Assembly: GCF_016863435.1 (NCBI RefSeq)
Contig: NZ_BOOW01000041.1
Span: forward strand, 62,001-126,000
From: Sinosporangium siamense
GTDB lineage: Bacteria; Actinomycetota; Actinomycetes; Streptosporangiales; Streptosporangiaceae
Length of the DNA: 64,000 bases
Reading direction: 5' to 3'
Position numbers and translations under genes: made by a program. Of the stretch, positions 17,514 through 25,901 are shown one piece after another (the first letter of the stretch is position 1; every line of letters starts with the position of its first letter). Below the pieces are notes generated by a model that had not been told where the DNA came from, made no database searches, and saw only the letters and a program-made list of their open reading frames with translations.

Positions 17514-17545
17514 AACTACATTAACGACCGATCGTTTGTATAGTT
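17514..17545. promoter_or_regulatory. 32-bp imperfect palindrome, likely TetR operator
   Basis: The inner dyad AACGA-CCGA-TCGTT (17523-17536) and outer arms AACTA (17514-17518) and TAGTT (17541-17545) share one centre at 17529.5; 12 of 16 half-site positions pair. It sits directly upstream of the TetR start at 17506. Confidence 0.75.
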
Positions 17546-17618
17546 GCCCAAGCCGAAACACGTGTGACCGCGAACCGCCCAAGGCCGGTCCGCGGTCACA
17601 TGCAGGAAGAGGAAAGGG

Positions 17619-18971
17619 TCAGACCCGGGGCAGCGACCGAGTGTTGAACAGGTGGGTGGCGCGGTCTCCGTCCATGAGGAACTTCGCCACCTCGTACATC
17701 CCCTCACGAGCGGTGTCGCAGATGAACGAGTGGTCACCGCGCCACACGAAGCGGCGGACCTCGGAGGCACCCCCCATGTCCGCGCCGATGCCAAGGGGCG
17801 TGGTGGTCACCTTGAGGAAACCGTTGTCGTCCTCAAAGTCGTAGCGCCCCATCGAGCACTCGTAGCGGCCGATATACGGCGTCGTGTCGACCGGCTGGGG
17901 GTCGGCCGGAGGGACGGCGGCGGGCTCGGGTTCGAGGCCGGCCTCGCGGGCGATGGGGTCGAGGACGTCCTCGATCATGCCCATGAGGTTGCCGCCGTTG
18001 GCGTTGAGGGCCGCGACGACTCCGGTCTCGGGGGCGACCCACCAGATGGTGGACTGCCCGGGGGTGCCGCCGCTGTGCCCGAAGGCGCCGGCGCCGAGGC
18101 CCATGATGATGAAGCCGAGGCCCCAGTGGCCGGAGAACATTGGGTAGTCGGGGATGGGGAACTGCGGGGTGATCATCGCCCGCACCGACTCCTCCGACAG
18201 GATGCGGGTGCCGTCCTCGGCCACGCCGCCCGCGAGGATCATCCGGCCGAAGCGGACGAGTTCCCGCGGCGCGAGCGACATGATGGATCCGGCCGGGCCG
18301 AGGCTGCGGGGGAACATCCACATCTTGGACACGACCTGCTCGGAACCGCCGGGCGGGGTCACGTGACCGGCCGCGGCGCGGAACAGCACGGCCTCCTCGG
18401 GATAGAGCGCCGCCTGGGTGCACCCGAGCGGGTCGAGGAGGCGCTCGCGCAGCACCTGCTCGTAGACCGCGCCCCGCAGTTTCGCCACCAGGGCGCCGAG
18501 GACGACGTATCCGGAGTTGCAGTAGGCCAGCGCGGTGCCGGGCGGGGTGACCTGAGGGGCGTCCTTCATCGTGCCCAGGTAGATCGTGACGCAGTCGTCG
18601 CCACGCCCGGTGTCGGTGAAGATGTCCCCGTCGAAGCCGGGGGTGTGGGTCAGCAGATGCCGTACGGTGATCGCCTTGGCCGCCTCCTCGTCCGCCAGCA
18701 CGAACTCCGGCAGATAGGTGCGCACGGGGGCGTCGAGGTCGACCAGCCCCTCGTCCACGAGCTGCATGACCAGCGCCGCCGTCCACACCTTCGAGGTGGA
18801 CCCCACCTGGTAGACGCTGTCGGGCGTCGCCTCCACCCCCGTGTCCACGTTCAACACGCCGGTGGCGGCCTCAAGCAGCTCGTCACCCGTCCAGACGGCG
18901 ACCGCCGCGCCCGGCACGCCCCTGGCGCGGGCCGAGGCGTCCAGGCTCTTCTGCAGATCTTCGAGGTTCAT
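17619..18971 (-). CDS. Beta-lactamase-fold serine hydrolase 2
   Basis: A 450-aa paralogue of hydrolase 1, with Ser58-Lys61 in VGSTSKVW, a YCN motif in AYCNSGY, and GHSGG as third motif. The start is taken as the ATG at 18971, which has GAAGGGATG eight bases upstream; an ATG three codons earlier sits too close to that ribosome site. It begins 27 nt after the stop of hydrolase 3, so both are probably one transcript. It lacks a signal peptide. Its C-terminal domain (residues ~350-450) ends in LFNTRSLPRV like its siblings, but it is more diverged around the substrate-facing loops (FPRSLGPAGSIMSLAPREL is conserved). Confidence 0.9.
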   Translation of the reverse strand: MNLEDLQKSLDASARARGVPGAAVAVWTGDELLEAATGVLNVDTGVEATPDSVYQVGSTSKVWTAALVMQLVDEGLVDLDAPVRTYLPEFVLADEEAAKAITVRHLLTHTPGFDGDIFTDTGRGDDCVTIYLGTMKDAPQVTPPGTALAYCNSGYVVLGALVAKLRGAVYEQVLRERLLDPLGCTQAALYPEEAVLFRAAAGHVTPPGGSEQVVSKMWMFPRSLGPAGSIMSLAPRELVRFGRMILAGGVAEDGTRILSEESVRAMITPQFPIPDYPMFSGHWGLGFIIMGLGAGAFGHSGGTPGQSTIWWVAPETGVVAALNANGGNLMGMIEDVLDPIAREAGLEPEPAAVPPADPQPVDTTPYIGRYECSMGRYDFEDDNGFLKVTTTPLGIGADMGGASEVRRFVWRGDHSFICDTAREGMYEVAKFLMDGDRATHLFNTRSLPRV

Positions 18972-18998
18972 CGGGGACATCCCTTCGATCAGTGTGGG

Positions 18999-20354
18999 TC
19001 AGGCTCGGGGAAGCGTGCGGCCGTTGAACAGGTGGACGGCTCTGCCGTTCTCCACCTCGAAGCCGACGACGGCGTGGCGGCCGGCGAACTTGTCGACGGC
19101 GATGAAGTGGTGCTCGCTCAGCGGCACGTAGCGCACGGTGTCGCGGGTCATGCCGAGTTCGGCGGCGAGGGGGCCGGGCACGGTCGTCACGTCGAGGTGG
19201 CCGCCGGCGTCGGCGACCTCCAGGCTGAACAGCGGCCCTTCGAAGTTTCCAAGGTAGGGGGCGGTGTCCACCGGCGCCGGCTCGGCCGGCGGCACAGGAC
19301 GGCGCGGGACGTCGAGGCCGGCGACGTCGCGGGCGATCGCGTGCACCAGGTCCTCGTGCAGGCCGGGCACGTCGCCGCCGTTGGCGTTGAGGGCGAAGAC
19401 GACTCCGCGTTCCGGCGCGATCCACCACTCGGTGGTCTGCCCGATGGTGCCGCCGTCGTGTCCGAAGGCTCCGCGGCCCCACCCCATGAGGTGGAACCCG
19501 AGTCCCCAGTGCCCGCCCAGCCCGGGGAAGTCGGGCACCTTGACCTGCGGGGTCAGCATCGCCCGCACCGACTCCTCCGACAACACGCGTGTGCCGTCCT
19601 CGGCCACCCCGCCCGCCAGGATCATCCGGCCGAAGCGCACAAGTTCACGCGGGGCCAGGCCGAGCACGCCGCCCGCGGGACCGCTGCTGCGGGGCAGCTG
19701 CCAGGTGCCCGCCACCACGGCACCGGACCCGTCGGGCGCGGGCACATGCCCGGCGGACGCCCGGAACAGCACGGCCTCCTCGGGATAGAGGGACGCGTGC
19801 GTGCACCCGAGGGGCGTGAGCAGATGTTTCCGCAGCGCCTCCTCCCAGACCATCCCGCGCAGATTCGCCACGAGTGCACCGAGCACGTTGAACCCGGCGT
19901 TGCAGTACGACAGCGTGGCGCCCGGCGGGGTGATCTGCTTGGCGTCCTTCAGCACCGCGAGGTAAAGGTCGACGCAGTCGTCGCCACGCCCGGTGTCGAG
20001 AAAGATGTCCCCGTCGAAGCCGGGGGTGTGCGTCAGCAGGTGCCGTACGGTGACCCGCGCCGCAGCCTCCTCATCGGCCAGCACGAACCCCGGCACATGG
20101 GTGCGCACAGGGGCGTCGAGGTCGACCAGCCCCTCCTCCACGAGTTGCATCACCAGCGCCGCCGTCCACACCTTCGTGGTCGACCCCACCTGGTAGACAC
20201 TGTCGGCGGTCGCCTCCACCCCGGTGTTCAGGTTGAGCACACCGGCGGCTGCCTCGTGCAGCGTGCCACCGTCCCAGACGGCGACCGCCGCCCCCGGCAC
20301 TCCCCGGGCGCGGATCACCTCTTCGAGATTCTTCTGCAGGTTGTCGAGCGTCAT
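18999..20354 (-). CDS. Beta-lactamase-fold serine hydrolase 3
   Basis: A 451-aa paralogue with the same layout: Ser58 and Lys61 in VGSTTKVW, YCN motif in SYCNAGF, GHDGG as third element, and a C-terminal beta domain ending LFNGRTLPRA. The ATG at 20354 follows CAGGAGGAACCACC. It is first in the two-gene operon with hydrolase 2 and divergent from a TetR gene; the shared 19-bp palindrome lies 46 bp upstream. Three close paralogues in 5.5 kb, all without export signals, suggest a locally amplified hydrolase set with differing substrates. Confidence 0.9.
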   Translation of the reverse strand: MTLDNLQKNLEEVIRARGVPGAAVAVWDGGTLHEAAAGVLNLNTGVEATADSVYQVGSTTKVWTAALVMQLVEEGLVDLDAPVRTHVPGFVLADEEAAARVTVRHLLTHTPGFDGDIFLDTGRGDDCVDLYLAVLKDAKQITPPGATLSYCNAGFNVLGALVANLRGMVWEEALRKHLLTPLGCTHASLYPEEAVLFRASAGHVPAPDGSGAVVAGTWQLPRSSGPAGGVLGLAPRELVRFGRMILAGGVAEDGTRVLSEESVRAMLTPQVKVPDFPGLGGHWGLGFHLMGWGRGAFGHDGGTIGQTTEWWIAPERGVVFALNANGGDVPGLHEDLVHAIARDVAGLDVPRRPVPPAEPAPVDTAPYLGNFEGPLFSLEVADAGGHLDVTTVPGPLAAELGMTRDTVRYVPLSEHHFIAVDKFAGRHAVVGFEVENGRAVHLFNGRTLPRA

Positions 20355-20399
20355 GGGGTGGTTCCTCCTGCGGGGCCGGTGGGAGCATGCCCGGAGCTA

Positions 20400-20418
20400 T
20401 AACGTACCCTGCACGTTA
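20400..20418. promoter_or_regulatory. Operator copy 2 (TAACGT-N7-ACGTTA)
   Basis: TAACGTACCCTGCACGTTA has perfect arms and extends to a 21-bp dyad with the flanking A and T. It lies in the divergent promoter between hydrolase 3 and the TetR gene at 20487. Confidence 0.8.
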
Positions 20419-20486
20419 TGCTGACCGGGATGGCGGCGCTACGGTCGATCCACCGAAGGACGGGTCGCCTTTTGTGTAAGGAGACA

Positions 20487-21158
20487 ATGCGCATGCCCCC
20501 TCAGAAACGCACGCGGGTACGGCGTGGCACCCTTAACCGCGACCTCATCGTCGACGCGGCGATCGGCGTGCTCGACCGCGACGGCGTCGAAGGGTTCACC
20601 ATGCGCGCCGTCGCCGCCGCCCTGGGCGCCCAGCAGATGTCGATCTACAACTACGTGACCGGCAAGGACGACCTGCTCAAGGCCGCCTCCATGCACCTCC
20701 ACACCTCCGTGAAGCCGCCGCCGTCCGACAGCTCCTCCATCGAGGACTTCATCGGCGTCTACCGTGAGTTGTGGGTGTTGCTGAAGTCCCACCCGTGGCT
20801 GGTGCATGTGGCGGTCCCGCCGGACAGCAAGGAGTTCCTCCAATTGGTGGAGCCGACCTACCGGGTGCTCTTCCGGCTGGGGTTGTCCGCGCGGGAGGCC
20901 GCCGTCTTCGTCACCGCCGTCAGCAACCTCGTCGTCGGATGCGCCGCGCACTATGCGGCGATGCAGCAGAGCGCCGCAGGCGAGGATGAGCGCATCGCCG
21001 CAGACCACGCGGCCATCGCCGCCCTCCCGGAGAAGGAATATCCGGCACTGCAACGCCTCGTCGAGGAGCTACCCGCGGTGACGCCCGAGGCGGCACTGGA
21101 ACACGGCTTCGCCGCACTGGTGAGCAGCCTGGGACTCCCACGCGAGCGCAACCCCTGA
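20487..21158 (+). CDS. TetR-family regulator (serine hydrolase locus)
   Basis: A 223-aa repressor. The HTH spans residues ~20-66 (FTMRAVAAALGAQQMSIYNYVTGKDDLLKAA), and the C-terminal domain contains HPWLVHVAVPP and YRVLFRLGLSAREA. The ATG at 20487 has AAGGAGAC upstream. A longer frame starting inside the palindrome at 20418 is unlikely. Divergent placement and the palindrome it shares with serine hydrolase 1 suggest it represses all three hydrolases and itself (inference). Confidence 0.92.
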   Translation: MRMPPQKRTRVRRGTLNRDLIVDAAIGVLDRDGVEGFTMRAVAAALGAQQMSIYNYVTGKDDLLKAASMHLHTSVKPPPSDSSSIEDFIGVYRELWVLLKSHPWLVHVAVPPDSKEFLQLVEPTYRVLFRLGLSAREAAVFVTAVSNLVVGCAAHYAAMQQSAAGEDERIAADHAAIAALPEKEYPALQRLVEELPAVTPEAALEHGFAALVSSLGLPRERNP

Positions 21159-21346
21159 GGCGCTTGTCGCCGCACGTCCGGTTCCAACCCGCTGCTCCCG
21201 GCGGCCAGGGCGGCATCGCGGCCTTCTACGCTTCCACCGTGAAGGGCTCGTCCATCACCAAGGCCGAACCGACCTACGCGAACTGACCGGAGCAGCAACC
21301 GTTCACGACTTCCGCGGGAGAGCCCCCGCCCGAGAAGTTCGACAGG

Positions 21347-22051
21347 TCAGAAGTGGTCGAGCAGCTCTGTGAAGGCGGCGATGTGGAGCACTCCCGCGTC
21401 GGTGAGGTCGAGCTCGTCGTGCTCCAGCGCCCATGTGTGGGTGTGCGGGATGAAGACGGCGTTCATCCCCGCCCGCCGCGCCGGAAGGATGTCCGACTTG
21501 GGGGAGTTGCCGATCATCCAGGTCGTGGTGGGCACGAGGGCCTGGTCGGCGGCGAGCCGGAGGTAGGTGGCCACGTCCTTCTCCGGCACGATGTGCACGC
21601 TGCGGAAGTGGTGCGCGAGGTTGGACGCCTCCAGCTTGCGCTGCTGCTCGGCGACCTCCCCCTTGGTCAGCAGCAGCATGTCGTGCCGCCCGCCGAGGTC
21701 GGCGAGGGTGTCGGCCACGCCCGGCACCAGCTCGACCTCGCCGCGGTGTGAGAGCGCGAGCGCGAGCTCGTCGATGTGACTCCGCTCGGCCGGGGAGGCG
21801 GGCCTGCCGCGCAGCCGCTCGAAGCAGTCGCGCAGGCTGCGGATGAACACCAGCGTGCCGTAGCCGTGGACCGCGATGTTGGCCCGCTCGATGTCGTCGA
21901 GCACGGCACGGCGGGCGGGCATGGTGAGGTCGGGACGGCCGACCCACTCCAGGAAGGCGTCGATGATCCGCTCGAAGATGATGTTGTTCTCCCACAGCGT
22001 GTCATCCGCGTCGAAGATCAACACTTGCCTGCCGCGTCTCATCGCGCTCAT
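21347..22051 (-). CDS. HAD-superfamily hydrolase
   Basis: A 234-aa haloacid dehalogenase-type phosphatase. Motif I is IFDADDTLWENN (nucleophile Asp and acid/base Asp), motif II is LLLTKGE, and motifs III/IV lie in WMIGNSPKSDILPARRAGM. A helical cap follows motif I. It dephosphorylates a small phosphorylated metabolite; the substrate is unknown. The ATG at 22051 follows AAGGGGG; an ATG three codons downstream is possible. It lies downstream of the GntR gene on the same strand with a 152-bp gap, and converges on the TetR gene across a 188-bp spacer in which I see no gene. Confidence 0.9.
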   Translation of the reverse strand: MSAMRRGRQVLIFDADDTLWENNIIFERIIDAFLEWVGRPDLTMPARRAVLDDIERANIAVHGYGTLVFIRSLRDCFERLRGRPASPAERSHIDELALALSHRGEVELVPGVADTLADLGGRHDMLLLTKGEVAEQQRKLEASNLAHHFRSVHIVPEKDVATYLRLAADQALVPTTTWMIGNSPKSDILPARRAGMNAVFIPHTHTWALEHDELDLTDAGVLHIAAFTELLDHF

Positions 22052-22203
22052 GGAACCCCCTTGTCGCCGCGACGAGATTACGGAGCAACCGGAGTCCCGC
22101 GCCACCGAATTTTCGCACGACGGCCGGCGAGCGTGAGCGCCCCTTGACTGAACGCGAGACGGGCATCTACCTGAGGAAGCGGTGTCGCTGAACGTAAGCC
22201 GGG

Positions 22204-22989
22204 CTACTTGCGAGACCCCCGGCGCTGGAGGTGGTCCAGCATCACCTCGTGGTGGCGGAGCACCGCCTCGAGTGCCGCCTCCTCGTCGCCCTGCTCCAGC
22301 GCCTGCATGATCGGCTCATGGATGGCGATCAGCTTGGCCGCCGCGCTGGGCTTGAGCCAGGCCGGCACCTTCTCACTCTGGATCCACGGGTCGTATTCAT
22401 AACGGATGACCGCCGTGTGCACACTCTCGTAGATCGAGGCCAGGAAGGGGTTGCCCGAGCGCCGCACGACGGTCGCGTGGAACACCGTGTCGGCGGCGAT
22501 CCACGCCGACGCGCTGCCCGCCCCGTCCTTGAGCCGCTCGAAGGCCGCCCGCACCTCGGTCAGGTCGCCGCCGGCGCCGCGGCGCACCGCCTCCTGCACG
22601 CCGATGGTCTCGAGCCACAGCCGCAGCTCGGCGAGCTCGGCCACCGACTCCTTGTCGAGCTCCAGCATCAGGCTCACCGACGCCGTCATACTGCGGTCGG
22701 GCCGGTGCACCACATAGGCCCCGGAACCCGGCCGGATCTCCACCAGCCCCATGAGTGACAGAGTGCGCAGGGCCTGGCTCACCGTGGGGCGGCTCGCCCC
22801 GAACCGCACCGCGAGGTCGCGTTCTGAGGGCAGCCGGGTGTTCTCCGCGAGATCCTCGCTCACGATGAAATCACGGATCTGCTCGGCCACGAGCTCCGAA
22901 AGGCGGCTGACCGCCACGGGGCGGACGGGCCCGAGGTCGACGGGACCCGACCGGCCACTGCCGGCGGCCGAGCCCTTGGCTGCCATCAT
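22204..22989 (-). CDS. GntR-family regulator, FadR/FCD subfamily
   Basis: A 261-aa regulator with an N-terminal winged helix (EQIRDFIVSEDLAENTRLPSERDLAVRFGAS) and a C-terminal FCD ligand domain (ELRLWLETIGVQEAVRRGA, later FHATVVRRSGNPFLASIYE and HHEVMLDHL with metal-ligand-type histidines). FCD domains usually bind carboxylic acids, often with a metal. The start is the first of two adjacent ATGs, at 22989, behind GGAGGAG. Neighbours give no clear target; the SulP gene ends 160 bp upstream on the same strand. Confidence 0.92.
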   Translation of the reverse strand: MMAAKGSAAGSGRSGPVDLGPVRPVAVSRLSELVAEQIRDFIVSEDLAENTRLPSERDLAVRFGASRPTVSQALRTLSLMGLVEIRPGSGAYVVHRPDRSMTASVSLMLELDKESVAELAELRLWLETIGVQEAVRRGAGGDLTEVRAAFERLKDGAGSASAWIAADTVFHATVVRRSGNPFLASIYESVHTAVIRYEYDPWIQSEKVPAWLKPSAAAKLIAIHEPIMQALEQGDEEAALEAVLRHHEVMLDHLQRRGSRK

Positions 22990-23149
22990 CGTCGAACGCT
23001 CCTCCGTTGTGAGATCCACCGGCGAGTCTAGGCCGTCCGGTGCCGTCACGTCCCGGCGCGGCAAGACTAAGGCGGCGGTCCCGCGCCGGCTGTGCCGTAC
23101 GCATGGGACCGCCGCCCCTAAAAGCATGGAAAATCCGGCTTTGAAACCT

Positions 23150-24838
23150 CTAGACCCCGGTGGAGGCCACCGCCGGTATCTGGTCGGAGGTGAGGCGGCG
23201 GGCGTGGGCGAGGGCGGAGGGAGTGTCGGCGAAGACCAGGCCGTCGCGGCGAAGGTGCTCGGCCACGCCGAGAGCTTCGAGCACCTTGCCGTGGCCGGGC
23301 AGTACGCCCGTCAGGAGCACGGTGATGCCGCGCTCCTCCAGCTGCGTGATCACGTCTCCGAGCACGCCCGCCCCCGTCGTGTCGACCGTGGTCACGTGCG
23401 ACATGCGCAGGACGACCACCTGCACGTCGGTGACGCGCGACAACGCCAGCAGGAAGCGGTGGGCCGCGGCGAAGAAGAGCGGCCCCTCGAAGCGGTAGAC
23501 CACGATGCGCTCGTCGTCCCCGAGCTCCTCGGCGGGCAGCGGCACCCGGCCCACCTGCACGGTGCGGGCGACCGCGCGCACCGCGAGCACGACGGCGACA
23601 CCGATGCCGACGAGCACCGCGGTGGTGAGGTCGAGGGCGACGGTGACCACGAAGGTGAGGCCCATGACCGCCCCGTCGCTCCTGGTGGCGCGGGCGATCG
23701 CGCGCAGCGAGGGGATCTGCACCATGCGCACGGTCGTGCCGAGCAGCACCCCGGCGAGTGCCGCCAGCGGGATGCGCGACACCAGGGGCGCCAGGAGGAA
23801 CACGATCACCGCGAGCACCAGCGCGTGGACCAGGGCCGACAGCCGCGACCGGGCTCCGGCGCGGACGTTGACGGCGGTCCGGGCGATGGCCGCGGTCGCC
23901 GGCACCCCGCCGAACAGCGGCGTCACGAGGTTGGCTATCCCCTGCCCGAACAGCTCCCGGTTGGGCTCATGGCGCTCCCCGCCTCTCATCTGGTCGGCGA
24001 CCGAGGCGCAGAGCAGGCTCTCCAGCGCGGCCAGCATGGCGACGGCGAGGGCGGACGGCAAAAGTACGGCGATCGCCGCGGTGTCCAGGAAGTCCAGCGA
24101 GGGCATGGGCAGCGTGGCGGGAAGTGCGCCGATCCGCGTCACAGGCAGCGTCAGCAGCTCGGCCGCCACCGTGGCCAGCGCCACGCCGATCAGGGAGAAC
24201 GGCACACCAGGCCGCCACCTCATGCCCGTCAGCATGAACACCGCGACCAGCACGGCGACCACCGGCGCGGCCCACTGGGGGTCGCGGGCGAAGGCCATCG
24301 CGGCGTCGGCGGCGATCGCCCAGACCCGCTCGCCGTCCACACCGGTGACGCCGAGGGCCGCCGGCACCTGCTGCAGGGCGATCACGACGGCGATGCCGGC
24401 GGTGAAGCCCTCGATCACCGGCGTCGGCATGAAGGCGGCGAACCGCCCCACCCTGGCCAGCGCAAGCACGACCAGCAGCACTCCGGCGAGGAGGCCGACC
24501 AGCAGCACCCCGTTGACGCCGAACTGCGCCGTGATCGGCACCAGCACGACGGTCATCGCCCCGGTGGGGCCCGACACCTGCAGGTTGCTCCCGCCGAACA
24601 CGGCGGCGAGCGCCCCGGCCACGATCGCCGTGACCAGGCCCGCCGACGCGCCCGCGCCGGAACTCACCCCGAACGCGAGCGCCAGCGGCAGCGCCACCAC
24701 CGCGACGGTGATGCCGGCCAGGAGGTCCCGCCGCGGATCCCGGCGATAAGCCGTCCAATCCGCCTTGCCGGGCAGCAGGCCGCTGAAAAGGGCCGTGAGC
24801 CTCACCCGGAGCTGCATAATCGCAAGGGCAGTGGTCAC
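23150..24838 (-). CDS. SulP-family anion transporter with STAS domain
   Basis: A 562-aa membrane transporter of the SLC26/SulP family. It has about eleven to twelve hydrophobic segments, including the family motif GSNLQVSGPTGAMTVVL, followed from residue ~430 by a cytoplasmic STAS domain (LRMSHVTTVDTTGAGVLGDV). Family members move sulfate, bicarbonate or other anions. The GTG start at 24838 has GGGGAGATT upstream; an ATG at 24817 is the alternative. No carbonic anhydrase or sulfate-assimilation gene is adjacent, so the substrate is open. Confidence 0.93.
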   Translation of the reverse strand: MTTALAIMQLRVRLTALFSGLLPGKADWTAYRRDPRRDLLAGITVAVVALPLALAFGVSSGAGASAGLVTAIVAGALAAVFGGSNLQVSGPTGAMTVVLVPITAQFGVNGVLLVGLLAGVLLVVLALARVGRFAAFMPTPVIEGFTAGIAVVIALQQVPAALGVTGVDGERVWAIAADAAMAFARDPQWAAPVVAVLVAVFMLTGMRWRPGVPFSLIGVALATVAAELLTLPVTRIGALPATLPMPSLDFLDTAAIAVLLPSALAVAMLAALESLLCASVADQMRGGERHEPNRELFGQGIANLVTPLFGGVPATAAIARTAVNVRAGARSRLSALVHALVLAVIVFLLAPLVSRIPLAALAGVLLGTTVRMVQIPSLRAIARATRSDGAVMGLTFVVTVALDLTTAVLVGIGVAVVLAVRAVARTVQVGRVPLPAEELGDDERIVVYRFEGPLFFAAAHRFLLALSRVTDVQVVVLRMSHVTTVDTTGAGVLGDVITQLEERGITVLLTGVLPGHGKVLEALGVAEHLRRDGLVFADTPSALAHARRLTSDQIPAVASTGV

Positions 24839-24881
24839 CCCGGAATCTCCCCTCAGTCATGTCTGCGGTGTCAGGGCTGGT

Positions 24882-24911
24882 GGGCATGCTTGAAGCGGGC
24901 ATGCTTGAAGC
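24882..24911. repeat. Perfect 15-bp tandem duplication upstream of SulP
   Basis: GGGCATGCTTGAAGC occurs twice back to back, 44 bp upstream of the SulP start, followed by a further CGCTTGGA half-match. Confidence 0.8.
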
Positions 24912-25067
24912 ACGCTTGGACCTGACGAAGTGGACACGTCGCTTGAACCGCGCATTCCACATGAACCAGCGATACACCGAATCATGTGACTAAGTGTGAC
25001 CGCTTGATTACCTACAGTACAGTCCCCCGGCATGCCTCCGGAGCGGAATTCCCCTAGACCTCAGGCG

Positions 25068-25733
25068 TCACAGCTCCACGCGGATGCGCCGGCCGGTTAT
25101 CTGTGTGTGGGTCACTTTGACGAACAACTGCCGGTCGCCGCCCGCCCACGGCCGCACTCCCAGCCCCAGCACCGCCTCGCGCTCGCTGTCTGTGACAAGG
25201 TGCGCCCCGCCCCGCACGAGCACGCTCCACCCTTCGCGGTTCACGTCGTCGATCCGGTCGACCTCGAAGGCGACCTTGAACTCCAGCCCCTCCACCCCCG
25301 TGCGCAGTCCCCGGTCCAGCGGCCCTCCGAGCGCGGTGCGGAAGTAGACGGCCTCTTCGTGCAGCACGTAGTTCACCGGCAGCACGGAGGGCCCGTCCTG
25401 GTCGTTGAACCCCACCCGCCCCACGCCGCCGGGCGAGATCAGCCGCAGGCACTCCCGCACATCCAGTTTGTCCAGTACGGCCACCCCCGCGGATTCGCCA
25501 CCGGTGTGCCCTGGCGGCGAATCGGCCCGGCAGCCGAGCAGGTCGTCCACACTCGTCGCCAGGGCCGTGGCGAGCCGCCGCAACGTGTCCCCGCCCGGAT
25601 GCGCGGCGCGCTCCTCCAGGTAGGCCAGATAGCCCGGGTCCATCTCGGTGCGCTCGGCCAGCTCCTTCCGGCTGAGCCCGATGTCCTCCCGGCGCCGGGC
25701 GAGCCGCCGCCCAAGATCACTTCGTTCGCCCAT
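25068..25733 (-). CDS. XRE HTH protein fused to pyridoxamine-phosphate-oxidase-like flavin domain
   Basis: A 221-aa two-domain protein. Residues ~8-65 are an XRE HTH (RKELAERTEMDPGYLAYLEER). Residues ~85-215 are a split-barrel of the PNPOx/flavin-reductase-like class, with GRVGFNDQDGPSVLPVNYVLHEEAVYFRT near its start. The fold binds FMN, F420 or haem in other proteins, so this could be a redox- or cofactor-responsive regulator (inference). The ATG at 25733 opens the frame. It is upstream of the SulP gene on the same strand, separated by 229 bp. Confidence 0.88.
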   Translation of the reverse strand: MGERSDLGRRLARRREDIGLSRKELAERTEMDPGYLAYLEERAAHPGGDTLRRLATALATSVDDLLGCRADSPPGHTGGESAGVAVLDKLDVRECLRLISPGGVGRVGFNDQDGPSVLPVNYVLHEEAVYFRTALGGPLDRGLRTGVEGLEFKVAFEVDRIDDVNREGWSVLVRGGAHLVTDSEREAVLGLGVRPWAGGDRQLFVKVTHTQITGRRIRVEL

Positions 25734-25901
25734 GGGAACCCCTCCGCGGTCCTCCCGCCGTGTCCGCGCGCTGTCGCCGACTCCGCCCGGAAGGCCTCAT
25801 CTCTCCCGTGAGCCCCCCGACCCGAATCATTCTCGGACTTCCCCCGACTCTCCTCCGCTAATCCCCCATAGGCGCCTAGAGCGGGCATTGTTCCCTATAC
25901 C

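Noticed and set aside
14901-20354. True beta-lactamases conferring antibiotic resistance
   Set aside because: No signal peptides and a large extra C-terminal domain; the class C fold alone does not show beta-lactam hydrolysis.
20418-20487. Longer N-terminus for the TetR gene starting at 20418
   Set aside because: That ATG lies inside the operator palindrome and has no ribosome site; the ATG at 20487 has AAGGAGAC.
21159-21346. Small coding fragment (FYASTVKGSSITKAEPTYAN-like)
   Set aside because: Short, no start or ribosome site, and no family that I recognise; could be a remnant but unsupported.
22751-24925. 724-codon plus-strand open frame across the SulP gene
   Set aside because: Low-complexity His/Arg/Gly/Asp composition typical of the antisense of a high-GC membrane-protein gene; the minus strand encodes SulP plus STAS.
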